DNA of 64,000 bases from Linnemannia schmuckeri (Eukaryota > Mortierellomycota > Mortierellomycetes > Mortierellales > Mortierellaceae). Below are positions 35,551 to 47,601 of this stretch, in pieces. Every line of letters begins with the position of its first letter. Position 1 is the first letter of the stretch. The translations under genes were made by a program, and so were the position numbers. The DNA lies in NCBI GenBank assembly GCA_029449235.1, contig JANATG010000016.1:620001-684000 (forward strand). Direction: 5' to 3'. Below the pieces are notes generated by a model. It worked only from the letters and a program-made list of their open reading frames with translations. It had not been told where the DNA came from and did not search any database.

Positions 35551-38500
35551 CTAGCGCCTCAGCTTCACCTCCTTCAGGCGGCTCCTCAAGTCCTCCAACT
35601 TCTCATTCAATCTAATCGACTCGCCACTACTACCACCATGCTTAGCATCCGCCTCAGAGCCTTCGCCTTCAAGATACTGGGCAAGAGCAACCATCTTGAC
35701 CTGAACTAAGTCAATTTCATCCTCGAGATACTTCTCGATCAACGACGCATTTTTCTTGCCTTTCATGAACTGGTTGCAGTACTTGACCACGTCCGCGTCT
35801 TGGTTCAGTTCGGCATGCGCGCGAATATCAAATACATTGCTGTACATGACCATGTCGGGCAGCATCAGCTCCTGAGCAATCAGATTCTTGAGGCGGTCCG
35901 CTCGGCAGTAGTTCGCAAGGGCTTGCAAGGCCATGAGGTAATTGATGCGTTGCGACAGATAATCCTCTGCTTCCTGGTCCTTTGGAGAATTTGAAGCAGA
36001 CGAGAGGATAGGTCCGTTCGTGTCAATCAGGTTGTCCGTGTAGAGGAAGTGCAACAGGCCCCAAAAGGTATCATAGTCGTCCTCCTCGTCCACTTTTTGA
36101 ATAATATCAATCGCAGGGTTAGAGGGATCACGACGAGCTGTCAAAGACCAAGAGCCAGTCAATTGTCGGATGACCTCCTCACTCATGCTCGCCAAAACGA
36201 CCTTGTGAGCCAGAATCGACTTGCCGTCCTTGAACACAAACTTGACATCCATGAACCCGTTTTTGTCGTCTTGCGTCTCAAAATACATCGTGATCCGGTC
36301 CTCAAGCTCTCCGACCTTGCGGTTCGAACTAATCTCAACCTGTCCGGTAATATGTTCCATTTCATAGGCGCCAACAGTGACTAAAAAGTTCCGGAACTTC
36401 AGCAGAGACTCGTGGGGTTGCTTATAAGTTCCAATTTTGTGATCGATCCCAAAGACCAGATCTTGCGGCCGGACCCACGACTCAGCCTTGGTCGGATCCT
36501 TATCGTCGCCGTTGAGGATGTAGGGTACAGTCATAACCTCGCGGAGTGACTTTTTGATATTGTCGCTCACAGTCTGGTTTTCGGATGCGCGAACCTCGAA
36601 TGACTCGTAGATCTTAAAGATCATCAACTTGAAGACGAGCTGCTGTTCCGTGGTTACCAAATTGGGGGCAATGTTTCTAACCAAGACATCGAGGTGCTGA
36701 CAGCATTCATGTAAAGTATGCGTGCCAATGTTTGGGTTTCGTTCGTGGAAGACGGCGGGAGGGACTAGATCTTGAGGGAAAAAGCCACGTTGAGTCCAAA
36801 GATAGTCGCGGTCCATTGGGTTGCACAAAGTGGAAAAGGACATATAGCGGGGTAGGGCCGGGGTATTCTGGTTATAGGGATACTCGGGATGCAGCTCGCG
36901 CGGCACGAACTTCCACTTGGGGTCCATCCAGTTCGTACTTCCTGGGTTGGTGTAAATGTATCGTACAAGTCGAGTCGCTCTCGAAAGAATTTGGTCCTCA
37001 GTGGCATCACCGTTCGCAATCTCGTCCAGAACAAATGTTGCACATTCCTCCAACACACCTGGGCTTGTCAGTCGTCGGATTGGGATTGAACTCGCGTCCA
37101 ACAAGAATAGTGTACAGCTCGCTGTCAATGAATCGGTGTTGTTCGTTGACAAAAATCTTCTCGGTCAGCTCCTCTTCTTCTTGAGGGACGAACATGTGGG
37201 CCAGAGTTTGGAAGGAGCCGTCGCGTGCCAGGAAACAACAAGCGTACTTCAGGACTTGCTTGGCTGCAGCGTTGCCTTCCGAGTGTGGAAGACTGGCTGT
37301 TATCATTAGGCTGCGACAGAGGCCGAGGTAGGCGTCTCGAGTTTGCCCAACGCAGTGCAACTCTTTGGTCTTGAACTTGGGCATGATGTAGTCCCCGAGA
37401 ATGGTTGAAGCTTGAATCGGTGAGGCGCCCAGCTTGTCGAAAGAGGACACGCCTCTGATATCGCGGACGATAGTAGGGTGATGGCCCAAGTGATCAAGTC
37501 TCTCATGGTTTGTCATAAAAGAGGCTTCCTTGGCGGAGAGTAAGGGGGAGTTTGGTGAGCCGTAAGTCTTCCAGATAGGGAGGTCGCCTAGACTGTAGAG
37601 AACAGAGTCCTTGCAATTCCCGTGCTGAGAAATGATCATGCTGCGCAGGAACTCGGCTTCTTCGTCAGAGATCACAAACGACGAGGCATGCATGGGCCAG
37701 CGCTTGACAATCAACTCAAGAACTCGGCGGTTAGTGTAGTCGATTTGAAGCCTCCGAAGATACGAGTGATTCCGATGTTGGTGCGCATCAAACATTACAA
37801 CTCCCAATCTCCTGAAGAAGCCGCTCATGATGCGGATGGTCTTCTCTTTCTCTGGTAGGTATCCTGTCGAAATCTCCAAGCCCTCCGTCGCTTTAGCCAA
37901 AGTTACCACATCTCCAGTCGTCGTCTTCACAATTGGCAGTCTGTGAGCCGGGGTGAGATCGTCAGACTTTTCAAGGTATTTCCAAACTCTCTCAAGCTTG
38001 TCTTCAGAGACTCCATGGGGGTTCTCAGAAAGAAAGATAGACACAAAGGTATCCAGTTGAATCTCCTCGATGCCGTAGGATGGGTCCTTAACCAGAGCAT
38101 GCTTAACCTTCTCAAGAGCGTAAGAGTCAAACACACCCGTGTCCACCAGCAGCTTTTTGCCCTCAATCAGCTCTCTGGCCTCGGCGGTTGCGATGTAGTA
38201 GATCGGGGAAGAGCGGAGTGGCTTCCATTCACCGCTCAGCAAAGGTACAACGCAGAGTCCTTTAAGCGGCTCCTCCACGGCGATTCGACTATCCTCCATG
38301 GGCCTGAAGATCTCCTCCAAGATCCACTGCTTGTCCGCCTTCGACTTCATCTGACGCGGAATAAAACTTGGATCTTGACGAAGGCGACTCCGGAGCATAC
38401 TGCAATCTATTTGCCTGAATGGACAAGAGGCATCATGACTCCATTCACGCATCAAGCAGACCTTGAGATCGGTAGGAGTTTCGGCGATAGAGTAACCTCC

Positions 38501-41500
38501 CTTCCTGAGCCAAGCAAACACTCGCGACTCAACAATGTCGGAAACAATTTGACTTTTCAGGGTCGCATCCCTGCCAGAGACAGCGGCGATCGGTAGCTCA
38601 GACGGATATCCTCGACAGGGAAACACTAGGCTGGTGTACGCGTGCTGTAGAAACGCTCGAAGAAAGCCTGCAAAGTCGTCAGTGGCCTTGAGGGGCCAGC
38701 GCTTGAAGAACTGAGAGATGGCCGTACTCAAATCGTGCATCTGAGGTCCGCCAAGGGTGGCAGGGCGGAAACTCCACCTGAGCAGCTGTTCGTAAGCCCG
38801 AATGGCTGTCAAGGGTAGGCGAGTTTTGAGAAGGTAGGCATTCCAGATGGTCGGGTCGTCGAGATCGGATCCACCAGCCAGAGTCTTGCGGTTGGTCGTC
38901 AGCGCAAATCCACCGTGTAGGTGAAAAGGAAGCCTGGTCTCAATCGGGGTCGGCAAATAAACCATCAGTCGTCCTCGACAGGACTTGATGGCACGATCGT
39001 CGCCAAGAGGGATCGCCACTCCACTCTGCGTACTCCAGTGTCGTTTTTGGGCAAGGTCACAGATGTTTTGAGAGGTATTATCTGGTAAGGCGTCCTCCGT
39101 GTACACCAGCCATCTGAAAGTTACAGCTTTGGCGACATTGTTCGAGCTAGTTGAGGTCAAAGTGATATCAACAGCGGAAGCTTGAGATGTGAGGGAGGGG
39201 AAAGACTCGGCCATAAACTGATCGGCTGGCGAACCGGGTTGGTCATGCTTGGTCACGGAGAGTGTAGGACCAATTCCGTTAGAAAGATCGATGGTCCTGA
39301 TGTTTTTCAGGAAAAGCATTCCGACCTTAGCGTCCTCGATCCACGATGCGAACATTTCCTGAACCTGAAGAAGAGTCCACCCATCGCGGCCGAAGCTTGG
39401 CTTGCCAGCTACCTTCGCCCCTTGCAGCCGCAACGGAATCCGGAAAATGGTGCCATTGAAGTGCGATCTCATGTCACAACCAAAGTGTTCCTTGTACGGT
39501 TGAAGTTGATCGGCCCACGTCCCTGCGACCAATTTGCGGATGTCGTAGCGATGGCCCCTTTGGGCAACTTGGTTCCCGTGCACGTCAAGGTTTTTAGGGA
39601 GGTTGGCCATATGGGGATCGAAAAACACAAGAGAGTCTCCGCTGACAATACTAGGAACGTCTGTAAAGTGATAGGCTGAGTTGAAACCGAGACCATGGCG
39701 ACCAATCTTGGATGTATCCTCTCCTATAAACATGCGGATCAAATTGATCGAGATAATGCATCAACAAACTGCAAACTGCACACTGTACAAAAAAAAAGAA
39801 TATCAGCTGAGGATCACGATGGCCATATAAAGATACCAACTTACTCTTGTTGCCGACACCCAGCTTGCATAAGGCGGAGAAGTTCTCCTCGGAGAACTTA
39901 GCATCATTGTAAAAAACCAAAGCCGGCCCTTGCCACGCCGCCATTTGCTCGCTCAAAAGTTTGGTTTTGTCATAGTTCTGAGTATCTAGAAGGACAGAGA
40001 ACTTAGTGGCGCCTGCGTCAGAGGCGTTCTGAAGGTACTCATTGAAGATTCCGGAGGCGTCGTAATCGTTGAGGATTCCCTTGATGCGGTCAACAATGTC
40101 CTCCTGCTGAAAGAATGACTCGAATTCAGGATACTTGCTCTCTTCCAATGTGAGGAAGGAAAGCATGGGAATCTGGAGACGTCGAGCCACCTCCTTGGGG
40201 ATACCATCATCGAGAAAAGTGTAAGGCAATAGGCCGTCATCGGAGCCTCCTCGCAGGGTGCCTCTATCATCGTACACAACGTCAGCGGCCAATCTGAGAT
40301 ATCCACCCTTGGTCAAGACAGGAAGTTTGGGCGACCAGGTCCTAGCATTCAAGTAGGCCATGCCAACAAGGAGACGACGGACCAATTCAGCATCGTCACC
40401 CGAGAGACGCTCACCATCGGAGTATTTTGATGCGACGGATGTGAGAAGCACCTCGATATCTTTTTGGTGAATGCTCTCACGCACTCCGAGCGCTCGATAC
40501 AGGCCATCCAAACTCGACGAGGACATTTGGGCAAACTGAGGTCTGAGATTGTGATTCAATTTGAAGACGACTCGATCAACAGCATAAAGCGTACCCGACA
40601 CCAAGATCCAAGGTCGATTGTCCAATGCCTTCTTAATAGCTGCCAAGGAGACGGAATCCCGGACCTTTGTGGCAAGATAATCGTAGATCGGTAAAACATC
40701 TTGTTCCGCGAGCTTGGAGGTGCCGTGGGCGGTGGAGGCTTGATCTAGTAGCGACAAAAAATGTGCCAGGACCTTGTCCAATGGTGGCGGAGTCATCCAA
40801 CCCATATGCTTACGGAGCAGTTCATTCGACGGGCTAAATACCGAAATTGGCATCTGGTTTCCGACTAGGCATCCGTCTTCCTTGGGTCGGCAGTCGCATG
40901 GCCGGCACCGCTCGCTTGCACCAACATAAAGCCAGGACAGGGACAACAGCTTGGTGAGGATTTCCGTGGTCATAAACTCTTTGGAGAACATACTGTTAAG
41001 ACGATCGTACAGGGCCAACGACGCCTTCTTGTGGGAGTCATCTTGTTCAGTGGTAGAGGCCTCAAAGAGAGTCGACATCCTCTCCTCGACAAAAGCAGCA
41101 TTGAACGCGCGTCTCATGCCCAGTTCCTCCAAAGGTCCACGGAAGGCAGAATGAGCGTAAATACCAGAGGGGAATACGGCCTCTCTATCCGTAAAGAACA
41201 TCGATAGGGCGGAGTCTGCAGCAAATCCAGGCTTGATCCGAGTAGAAGTTGTCACTTCCTCCGATGTAGACAACGCCTTGACCTGAACAAATGACAGATG
41301 GCGGAGAAGGGGTACGAAATCAACGTTCTCCTTGTGCCTGTAGTAGTCCTGGAACAGCTCCGAGAGAATAGGATCCCACTCGCTCTCTGGGCGCTCCTCC
41401 AACTCCAAGACAAGGAATCGCAGGTACTCGGCCTTGGTGAGGAAGGGTATCTCGAGTAAGCGTCGGATATGGTGTTTCAAAGGCTGGTTTTCGGCTAGGA

Positions 41501-44500
41501 GGTTGGCCGAGCTGGGCATCCAAGGCTGTGACGAATGACAATACCCTTGAGCGACACTCCACTGCACTGAGGACGAAGACGTCTCCAATGGTACCAGACG
41601 AGTGTCTTGGTAGGACTCAAAGACCGGTAAGTATCGCAAGACCTGGCGCTGTTGAGAGTTGAGCGACACTTCGGGAGAGAGATACGTTGTCAAGTATTCC
41701 CTAAGATGGTCGCAATCTGTCGGAGTGAGATGCTGGTAGCAACTGGGATCGACGTTTGAAAGTAGGCCCAGAACTTTTGGGCCAACTGACGCATTCACGA
41801 GATATCCATGCAGGGGTGATAACGAGCTCACTGGGATATCTCGAAGGACTTGGCAGTTGAAGCGATGATCCAGAACCTTCAGGGCCATCTCAAAAACGCG
41901 GAAATCATGGTTCGAATCAGGGTAAAGATAAAGAACCGGCTGATCCTTTGAAAGCGGTGCCAGAGATCCTCGACTGATGGGTATCAGATGGATGCCGTTG
42001 AGTCCTGAGAGGAGCTCCACTTGATCAACTACACTTGGAAAGGAGTCCATCATAAACCAGAAGTCCGTCAGCCAGTTGTCCAAAGGAAACTGCTCAGGTG
42101 TTTGAGCGACACGTCCGCTAGGAACGACACCATTTTGATAGAATGATTGGTGAAAGACCGTCTTGATCCGCTCCGCAATTGAGGACGGATTCATAGTAGA
42201 CCAATACATTCCGGCTCTAGACCTGCAGCCTAGCTCAATGTCGTCAAATGGGTACCCCTCGACGTCAAGGTCCACAAGTCCATCGTTTGACACCGCGAGA
42301 GTACGGAATACATCCATAGACACGCGGAAGCTATTCTCGCAAGCAAATTGTTGGATTAGATCCTATGCTCAATTCGCTCCCTTTAGAAGTTTATGGAAAA
42401 CACATTTTTTTGTTGATTACCTTTGCCTTCCTTGCTTGCGACTGAACTCGACCCAAGATCCTCCAGCAAGAGGAAGGAGAGGGAGACCGACAAGGTCAGC
42501 AGACTTGTCGTCCTGGAGGCAGTACTTAATCATTTCTATTCGGGTGGCCGCATCGGCAGTTAGCATCCATTGCTTCTTAGTGTCGTGAAGGATGGACAGC
42601 ACTAAGGCTGACGTGAGGATACGAGGGGCAAGCTCAAAAGTCTCAGCGGCCTCAGGGATCTCGGTCAGGACCGCGTCAGGGATATTTTCCGCCAAATTTA
42701 CAACCGCCTGGAGAGCCTTTTTGAGCAAAGGGAAGGTATCAATGTCTCGACCGGCAATGTATACCTTGGAGTAAGGCTCAATAGACATGTGGCCATCGGG
42801 CTTAGGTCCGCAAAAAAAGACCGACCGATCCCTGGACAGAGCTGCACAAAGCGTGCTATTTAGCATGTCCTTCCATACTGCGTCTCGGCCGTTCCCATCG
42901 CCACAGGAGATGGGCCAAAGATCGTAGTTGGCTCCATGATCAAGGCCAATTTTCTCCAGGAACAGCGCGTAGGCCTCAGGGATCTGCGTGTTGAAGAGGT
43001 GGACATTCCAGAGGGATTCAATACCGGCTGAGGATTGGGTCTTGATCTTTTTATCGGTGTTGGTCCAAATGTCGCGACGACTCTGTTCGACAGCAAAATG
43101 ACCATTAACATGGACCGGGAACGGGAGTTGGATATCTCCGATGGGCAAGAAGCAAAAGAGCCCAGACACGTCAACTTTAACACCAGGATCCAAAGGGGCA
43201 GCAATGCCAACCCATGGGATCAGCTTGTGGTCGGCAATGTTGGGGTCACCGTTGGAATCTTTCAGCATAGAGGCGCGAGACTTGCTGAGGTTGCCGATCC
43301 GGGTAGTGACTTGCCAGGTCTCCTCGGTGGTGTGACCGTCCTCATATGTCATCCTGTAGGTGGGTCGAGTAGCGCACTCAAGGACTTCATTCGTATCGAC
43401 CGAATCGCCTTCATCGGCTGAATCGTCTTCATCGGTCGAATCGTCTTCATCGGTTGAATCATCTTCATCGACTGAATCGCGCGACCGTACACGGCGCTTA
43501 AAGCTGTCGAACAACTGTGATCGCTGGGCCGAAACCTCAGCGGAGTTGACAATCTCGATCTCGAACAGTTTTGTAGGTTTGTCTTGGTCCTCCTTGCGTT
43601 CGTAAATAGCAATCTTCTGGACGTGCTTGAGGAAAAGAAGAGCCTTCAAGGCTTCGTCCTTCAACTCCATTAGCATCTCCAGCACCTGTTATCAAAAGAA
43701 AGGTGTACAAAGGCGGAGTTCAGTTAACACTATCTAATGCTGCTTCGGTCACAGTTGCATTTCATCAGTGAGATTTTGCTGCTCTTTTTTTCAGAGTTGG
43801 GATGACAGGCAGTAGTTCATCACACCAAACTTTCCCTCTCCGATAATGTGGACATTGTTGTAGATAGAAAAAAAAATAGGCGCAAGAATCACGTTCTTAT
43901 CAACCAATTCTTCAAAGCTCTCATTTTTTCTACATCCTTATTTTTCTGAAAAAAAACCGCGCCATTTGCTACTGAAAGTATAGATTACCTCTTCGGGTGT
44001 GTGAGCATACTTGCTCAGCTTAGAATCCTTGGCCTGTTTAGCGGTTCTGAGAGGGAACCTGAAGATGGTTCCGTCGTAGCGTTCGGAGAAGTCAATGTCC
44101 TTGACTACCGAAAAGGCATTGAGCTGGTCCGGAAACCCTTGCAGGCCTCGTTGTTTCTCAACAAAGTTGCCACGGACACTGACTTCGGTGAACTCCGATT
44201 GTATACCGTTGAAGATACGCTGGTTGGGTTCGATGATCATGAACTGGTCGCCAGAGATGAACGAGGGACTGTCAGTCAGGTGGTAGATGCTAATGAGGTT
44301 GCACGGAAGACCAAGAAAAGACTTGCATGTTATTATCTCCATGCACTAATGATATTTATGTGTATGCCTGATGTGTAGTAATGATACTAGTTAAATAATC
44401 AAGGCATATTAGGCAGCTTTTATACAATGAGTACAAGCATACGCACCTGTTGAATCCAATACCCATCTGGCCGATCTTGGTCTTGTCGGCACGCTTTTCG

Positions 44501-44850
44501 GAGGTGGCTATGTTCTCAAGGGACTGAAAGTCCTTCTCCTCAAAGACAGAGTTGCTACCAGCAAGGAGAGCCGGACCCATGTAGTCCTCGAAGCCAGCAT
44601 GGAAAAGTCGAAGCTCTGCATCCTTGGACGACTCAAAGTCGCTTCCAGTAGAGCAAGCACGCTTGACGTGGTTTCGATGGTCGAGGAGGTACCACTGCTC
44701 AGTTGCACCAGCATCGTCGCTGTTCTGGAGTAACTCGCGGGCGATCTGGGTGCTGTCGGGGTAGGCCCTGAGGATACCGGCGATACGAGTGGTCAGAGGC
44801 TCGCCGATGCGACGGGAGCTGAATCCTTCTCGTGTATTTTGCTGCACCAT
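35551..44850 (-). CDS. Giant sacsin-like protein, two HSP90-like ATPase modules plus BTB
   Basis: Exons 44447-44850, 43989-44289, 42421-43685, 39845-42330, 37059-39723 and 35551-36979 give about 2,849 aa; the last intron is debatable. The N-terminal ATPase module has ELLQNSDDAGAT (residues 39-50) and GQMGIGFNS (about 127-135), the N and G1 boxes of GHKL/HSP90 folds as in sacsin. A second module begins near 1415 with NEYLQNASDAGATKF and IGRHGLGFNSAYHFTD. Large repeat-like helical regions follow each. The C-terminus (about 2615-2730) is a BTB/POZ domain (MDVKFVFKDGKSILAHKVVLA) with a helical tail. Vertebrate sacsin is a chaperone-like protein with a DnaJ and a HEPN domain; here a BTB replaces them, suggesting a link to cullin-3 ubiquitin ligases. 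An Asp/Ser/Thr/Glu repeat interrupts the first module. Confidence 0.85.
43390..43490 (-). repeat. 18-nt coding repeat, hexapeptide DSTDED
   Basis: About five consecutive 18-nt units inside exon 3 of the sacsin-like gene encode DSVDED, DSTDED, DSTDED, DSADEG and DSVDTN. They form an acidic linker within the first ATPase module region. Unit boundaries are approximate. Confidence 0.8.
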
Positions 44851-46144
44851 AGTAGTTGTATCCTTGGTTTTGTTTTGTTATGTTTTGTTGCGTTAAAATG
44901 TGTTAAATGGAAAGTTTTGTGTGTTCTAAATAGGAATGTGCGAAGTGTAAGAAAGTACGGGTGTAGTTGAGAGAAGGAGAGTGGGTGTAAGAGAAGGAGA
45001 GAGAGAGAAAGAGAAGAGATATAAATGCTTTTTAGTGAAAGATGCAAAAGGCGGGAAGAAGTGAATGGAGTGATGGCGTAGGACAAAAGAAGCACAGTAA
45101 AAAATGGCGAAGGAATAAAAAGGCGAGAAAGATCCAAAAGCCATATTGTGCACAAAGTGCTCTCAGGTCATATGCGCTTGCTTTGCATACCAACATATTG
45201 TCAGAGAATAGATAGGAAAGGCACAGGTTTGAAAAAAAAAGATAGGCCGAGAAACAGAGGCGCGATCATGAAGGGCAATAGGTCTTGAAGACAGTCAAGA
45301 CACAACCTCAGCCCCTGCTTGCTCATTTTGCTTGTTGTCAGTATTCAATGCATCGCTTTTTTTTGTCATCTTTTATTTTCACGAAATGAGTTTCGTCAAG
45401 GAAATATCTGATAGGATAATGGAGACAGAAATATTTTGTCCAACTTCTCGGTACACATTGTTTTCTCTCCAACAATTCAGCCATTCAGACCTGCTGAAGG
45501 CTCGCATTGTTGGCGCAGCAGAGTAAGAAATGGAACGAGCACAGCGATTTAAACTGCACATAAAAGAAATTAGAAAAAAAAAAAGCGGGCAATGACCCAT
45601 ACCCCTATAGAACAGGATGTGGTCCAGAGTCAAGGGAAAAAAAATTTTAACTGGGCTTGTGCGACTATAGTTACTATGATAAAGTACATGAGTTGCGAAG
45701 GTGCTCCCTTTGCGCAAATATTAGACTCCGCAACAAACAATGGACAATCGAAAGTGTCTAATGATTCTCTTTGGCTGTGCCTGAGTGTCATTTATTTCGA
45801 TGTTTGACGTGATCTGGAATTAGCTCATCAGACCACTCACTTGAACCACCTGAACCACAAATCATATGCCTCTCTCTGCCTTTTAGTAATGCGAAGGGTG
45901 TTGGCGATGTCCCTGTTGTTTAGATTGACTGTTGGTACTCGCCTCGACTGTTGTGTGTGAAGGGGCCGAGTTGTAAAGAGAGAAGGTAGAGACACCGTAT
46001 GGAGATGAAATAAGGGCTGGTGGGTGAAAGGTGGGAAAGGATGAAATGAGGCAAGAAAAAAAGATATCCCGGTGTCCATGATCCGTAGAAGGTTGTATAA
46101 ACAAAGTCGAGACGAAGAGAAATGCATCAAGTCGATTCCCCGCC
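44851..46144. other. Intergenic region upstream of the sacsin-like gene
   Basis: The minus-strand leader of the sacsin-like gene (44851-45160) is CT-rich with CTCTCTTTC tracts. The remaining kilobase has no supported gene and includes the second copy of the dispersed repeat at about 45546-45670. Confidence 0.5.
45546..45670. repeat. Dispersed repeat, copy 2
   Basis: Same orientation as 34958-35099 and sharing GGTCCAGAGTCAAGG, a following A run, and CTTGTGCGAC. Two copies flank the sacsin-like gene, one on each side. Confidence 0.5.
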
Positions 46145-47191
46145 TTAGACTTGGATGGCGCCTTGGATGCAAACGACGGTTTGGCCGCCCACCCAAACAG
46201 CACGCCTGGACGCCTCCAGAGACAGGTCCGAATCATCACGGTGCACCACAATACGACCTTGCCTGCCCATTGCCAGTCCTTGTGAGGCCACATAGCTCGC
46301 AGGCGCCACACCGTTTCCAATCAGCCATTGAGCGACACCAGCACTATTTGTGTGTAAGTGAGCAGAAAAGGTGGAATGTCAGCTTGCTGGTCTTCATCAG
46401 GACTTCACTCACACAAAAAGGTAGAGACGAAAAAGGAAGCCTTGACCAAACACAACGCGCAATGTTTCTTACTTGAAGGAACCGCACACGGGATCTTCGT
46501 CGATCAGATCTAAATGAGGAAAAGCCCGGACCTCAAGGAAAGGAGCACTACCATCCCCCTTGTCCTGCCCCTCAGCAGTAGGATACTTTCCCACGATTCC
46601 AAACTCAAACTGCTTTGAGGCCAGCGTGGGAATCCTGCTCGCCTTCAGCACTGTCTCGGCATCCTTCAATAGCAATGCGAACCAGTGTGGCCCATTGACC
46701 ACCCACTGGGTGTCCAGGACATCCTCCCTCGCAACCCCCATCGACTCACACACGATCCTCACAGTCTCTTCCTCCACGGGTCCTGTCTTGCGCAGCGGTG
46801 GTGCAGTAAAGGCGATCGACCCATTATCGGCGACCTGTAGCTCCACCAGTCCAACCTCACACTCCTGAACGATGTGTTTCTTTTTCGACCGAGTGTGCTC
46901 CAAAAAAGCACGACAGGTGCCGATGGTTGGGTGACCAGCAAAGGGGAGCTCGACATTCGGTGTAAAGATCCGGACTTTGTAATCGGCTTTGGTGGGGTCG
47001 GTAGGGGGGAGGAGGAATGTGGTCTCGGAGAGGTTGGTCCAGTTGGCGACTCTACTCATTTGCTCGTCCGTGGGAGTGGGCAAGGAAGGGTCAAGTGCGA
47101 CGATGACAGCCAGGGGGTTGCCGAGGAATCCCTTGTCGGTGAAGACATCGATCTGGTAGAATGGGTATGTTGATGTTGTCGAGGCTGTCAT
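46145..47191 (-). CDS. PhzF family isomerase-like protein
   Basis: Exons 46473-47191 and 46145-46343 join in phase (TTCAA|GTAAGA, AAATAG|TGC) to 305 aa, the usual length for the family. The N-terminal half has FYQIDVFTDKGFLGNPLAV, NLSETTFLLPP, VRIFTPNVELPFAGHPTIGT; the second half has DEDPVCGSFNAGVAQWLI and MGRQGRIVVHRDDSDLSL. These match phenazine-biosynthesis-like PhzF proteins: two similar half-barrels, a Glu acting as general acid/base (the S-E-T in NLSETTF) and the D-P-VCGS loop. PhzF itself isomerises a dihydro-anthranilate; the substrate of fungal homologues is mostly unknown. ATG 47191 chosen; the frame extends slightly upstream without another ATG. Confidence 0.92.
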
Positions 47192-47601
47192 TGTGAGTGG
47201 TGAGGAAAGAGACAAGCATGAAGTGTGGGAACAAACGACAGTTGGAAATAAAAGGTTTGAAAATCAAGGGACAGCGCCCTTTATAGACAGGTTGAGTCAC
47301 TCCTGGTCCTCGCTGCGCACATCAATGGCCTCTTTGCAACAGCCAGCTCGACGCCGTCAACTGTTCCCAGATGTGAGGGAGAAAGACGATAAAGTTCGTG
47401 GAAGAGGGAGAGAGAGAGAGAAAAGGAGAAAGTCATACTTAAGGCAATGCAAATAAATCGCTTCTTGTTATCGCCTAAGGATTCAACTTTTTGCTGCATG
47501 AGAGCACTCTCTCGCTTCTCTCTTTCAATAAAAAGAAAAGCACACTTTTAACGATGGTTTATTCATTATCTGCCAAGTTGACCAGTCTATTTCTCAGATC
47601 G
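47192..47601. other. Spacer between PhzF and a decayed gene
   Basis: Contains the minus-strand upstream region of the PhzF gene and GA-rich sequence at 47390-47430. No gene seen. Confidence 0.45.

Noticed and set aside
43360..43605. Plus-strand Ser/Glu-rich frame opposite the sacsin-like gene
   Set aside because: It is the antisense shadow of the acidic hexapeptide repeat.
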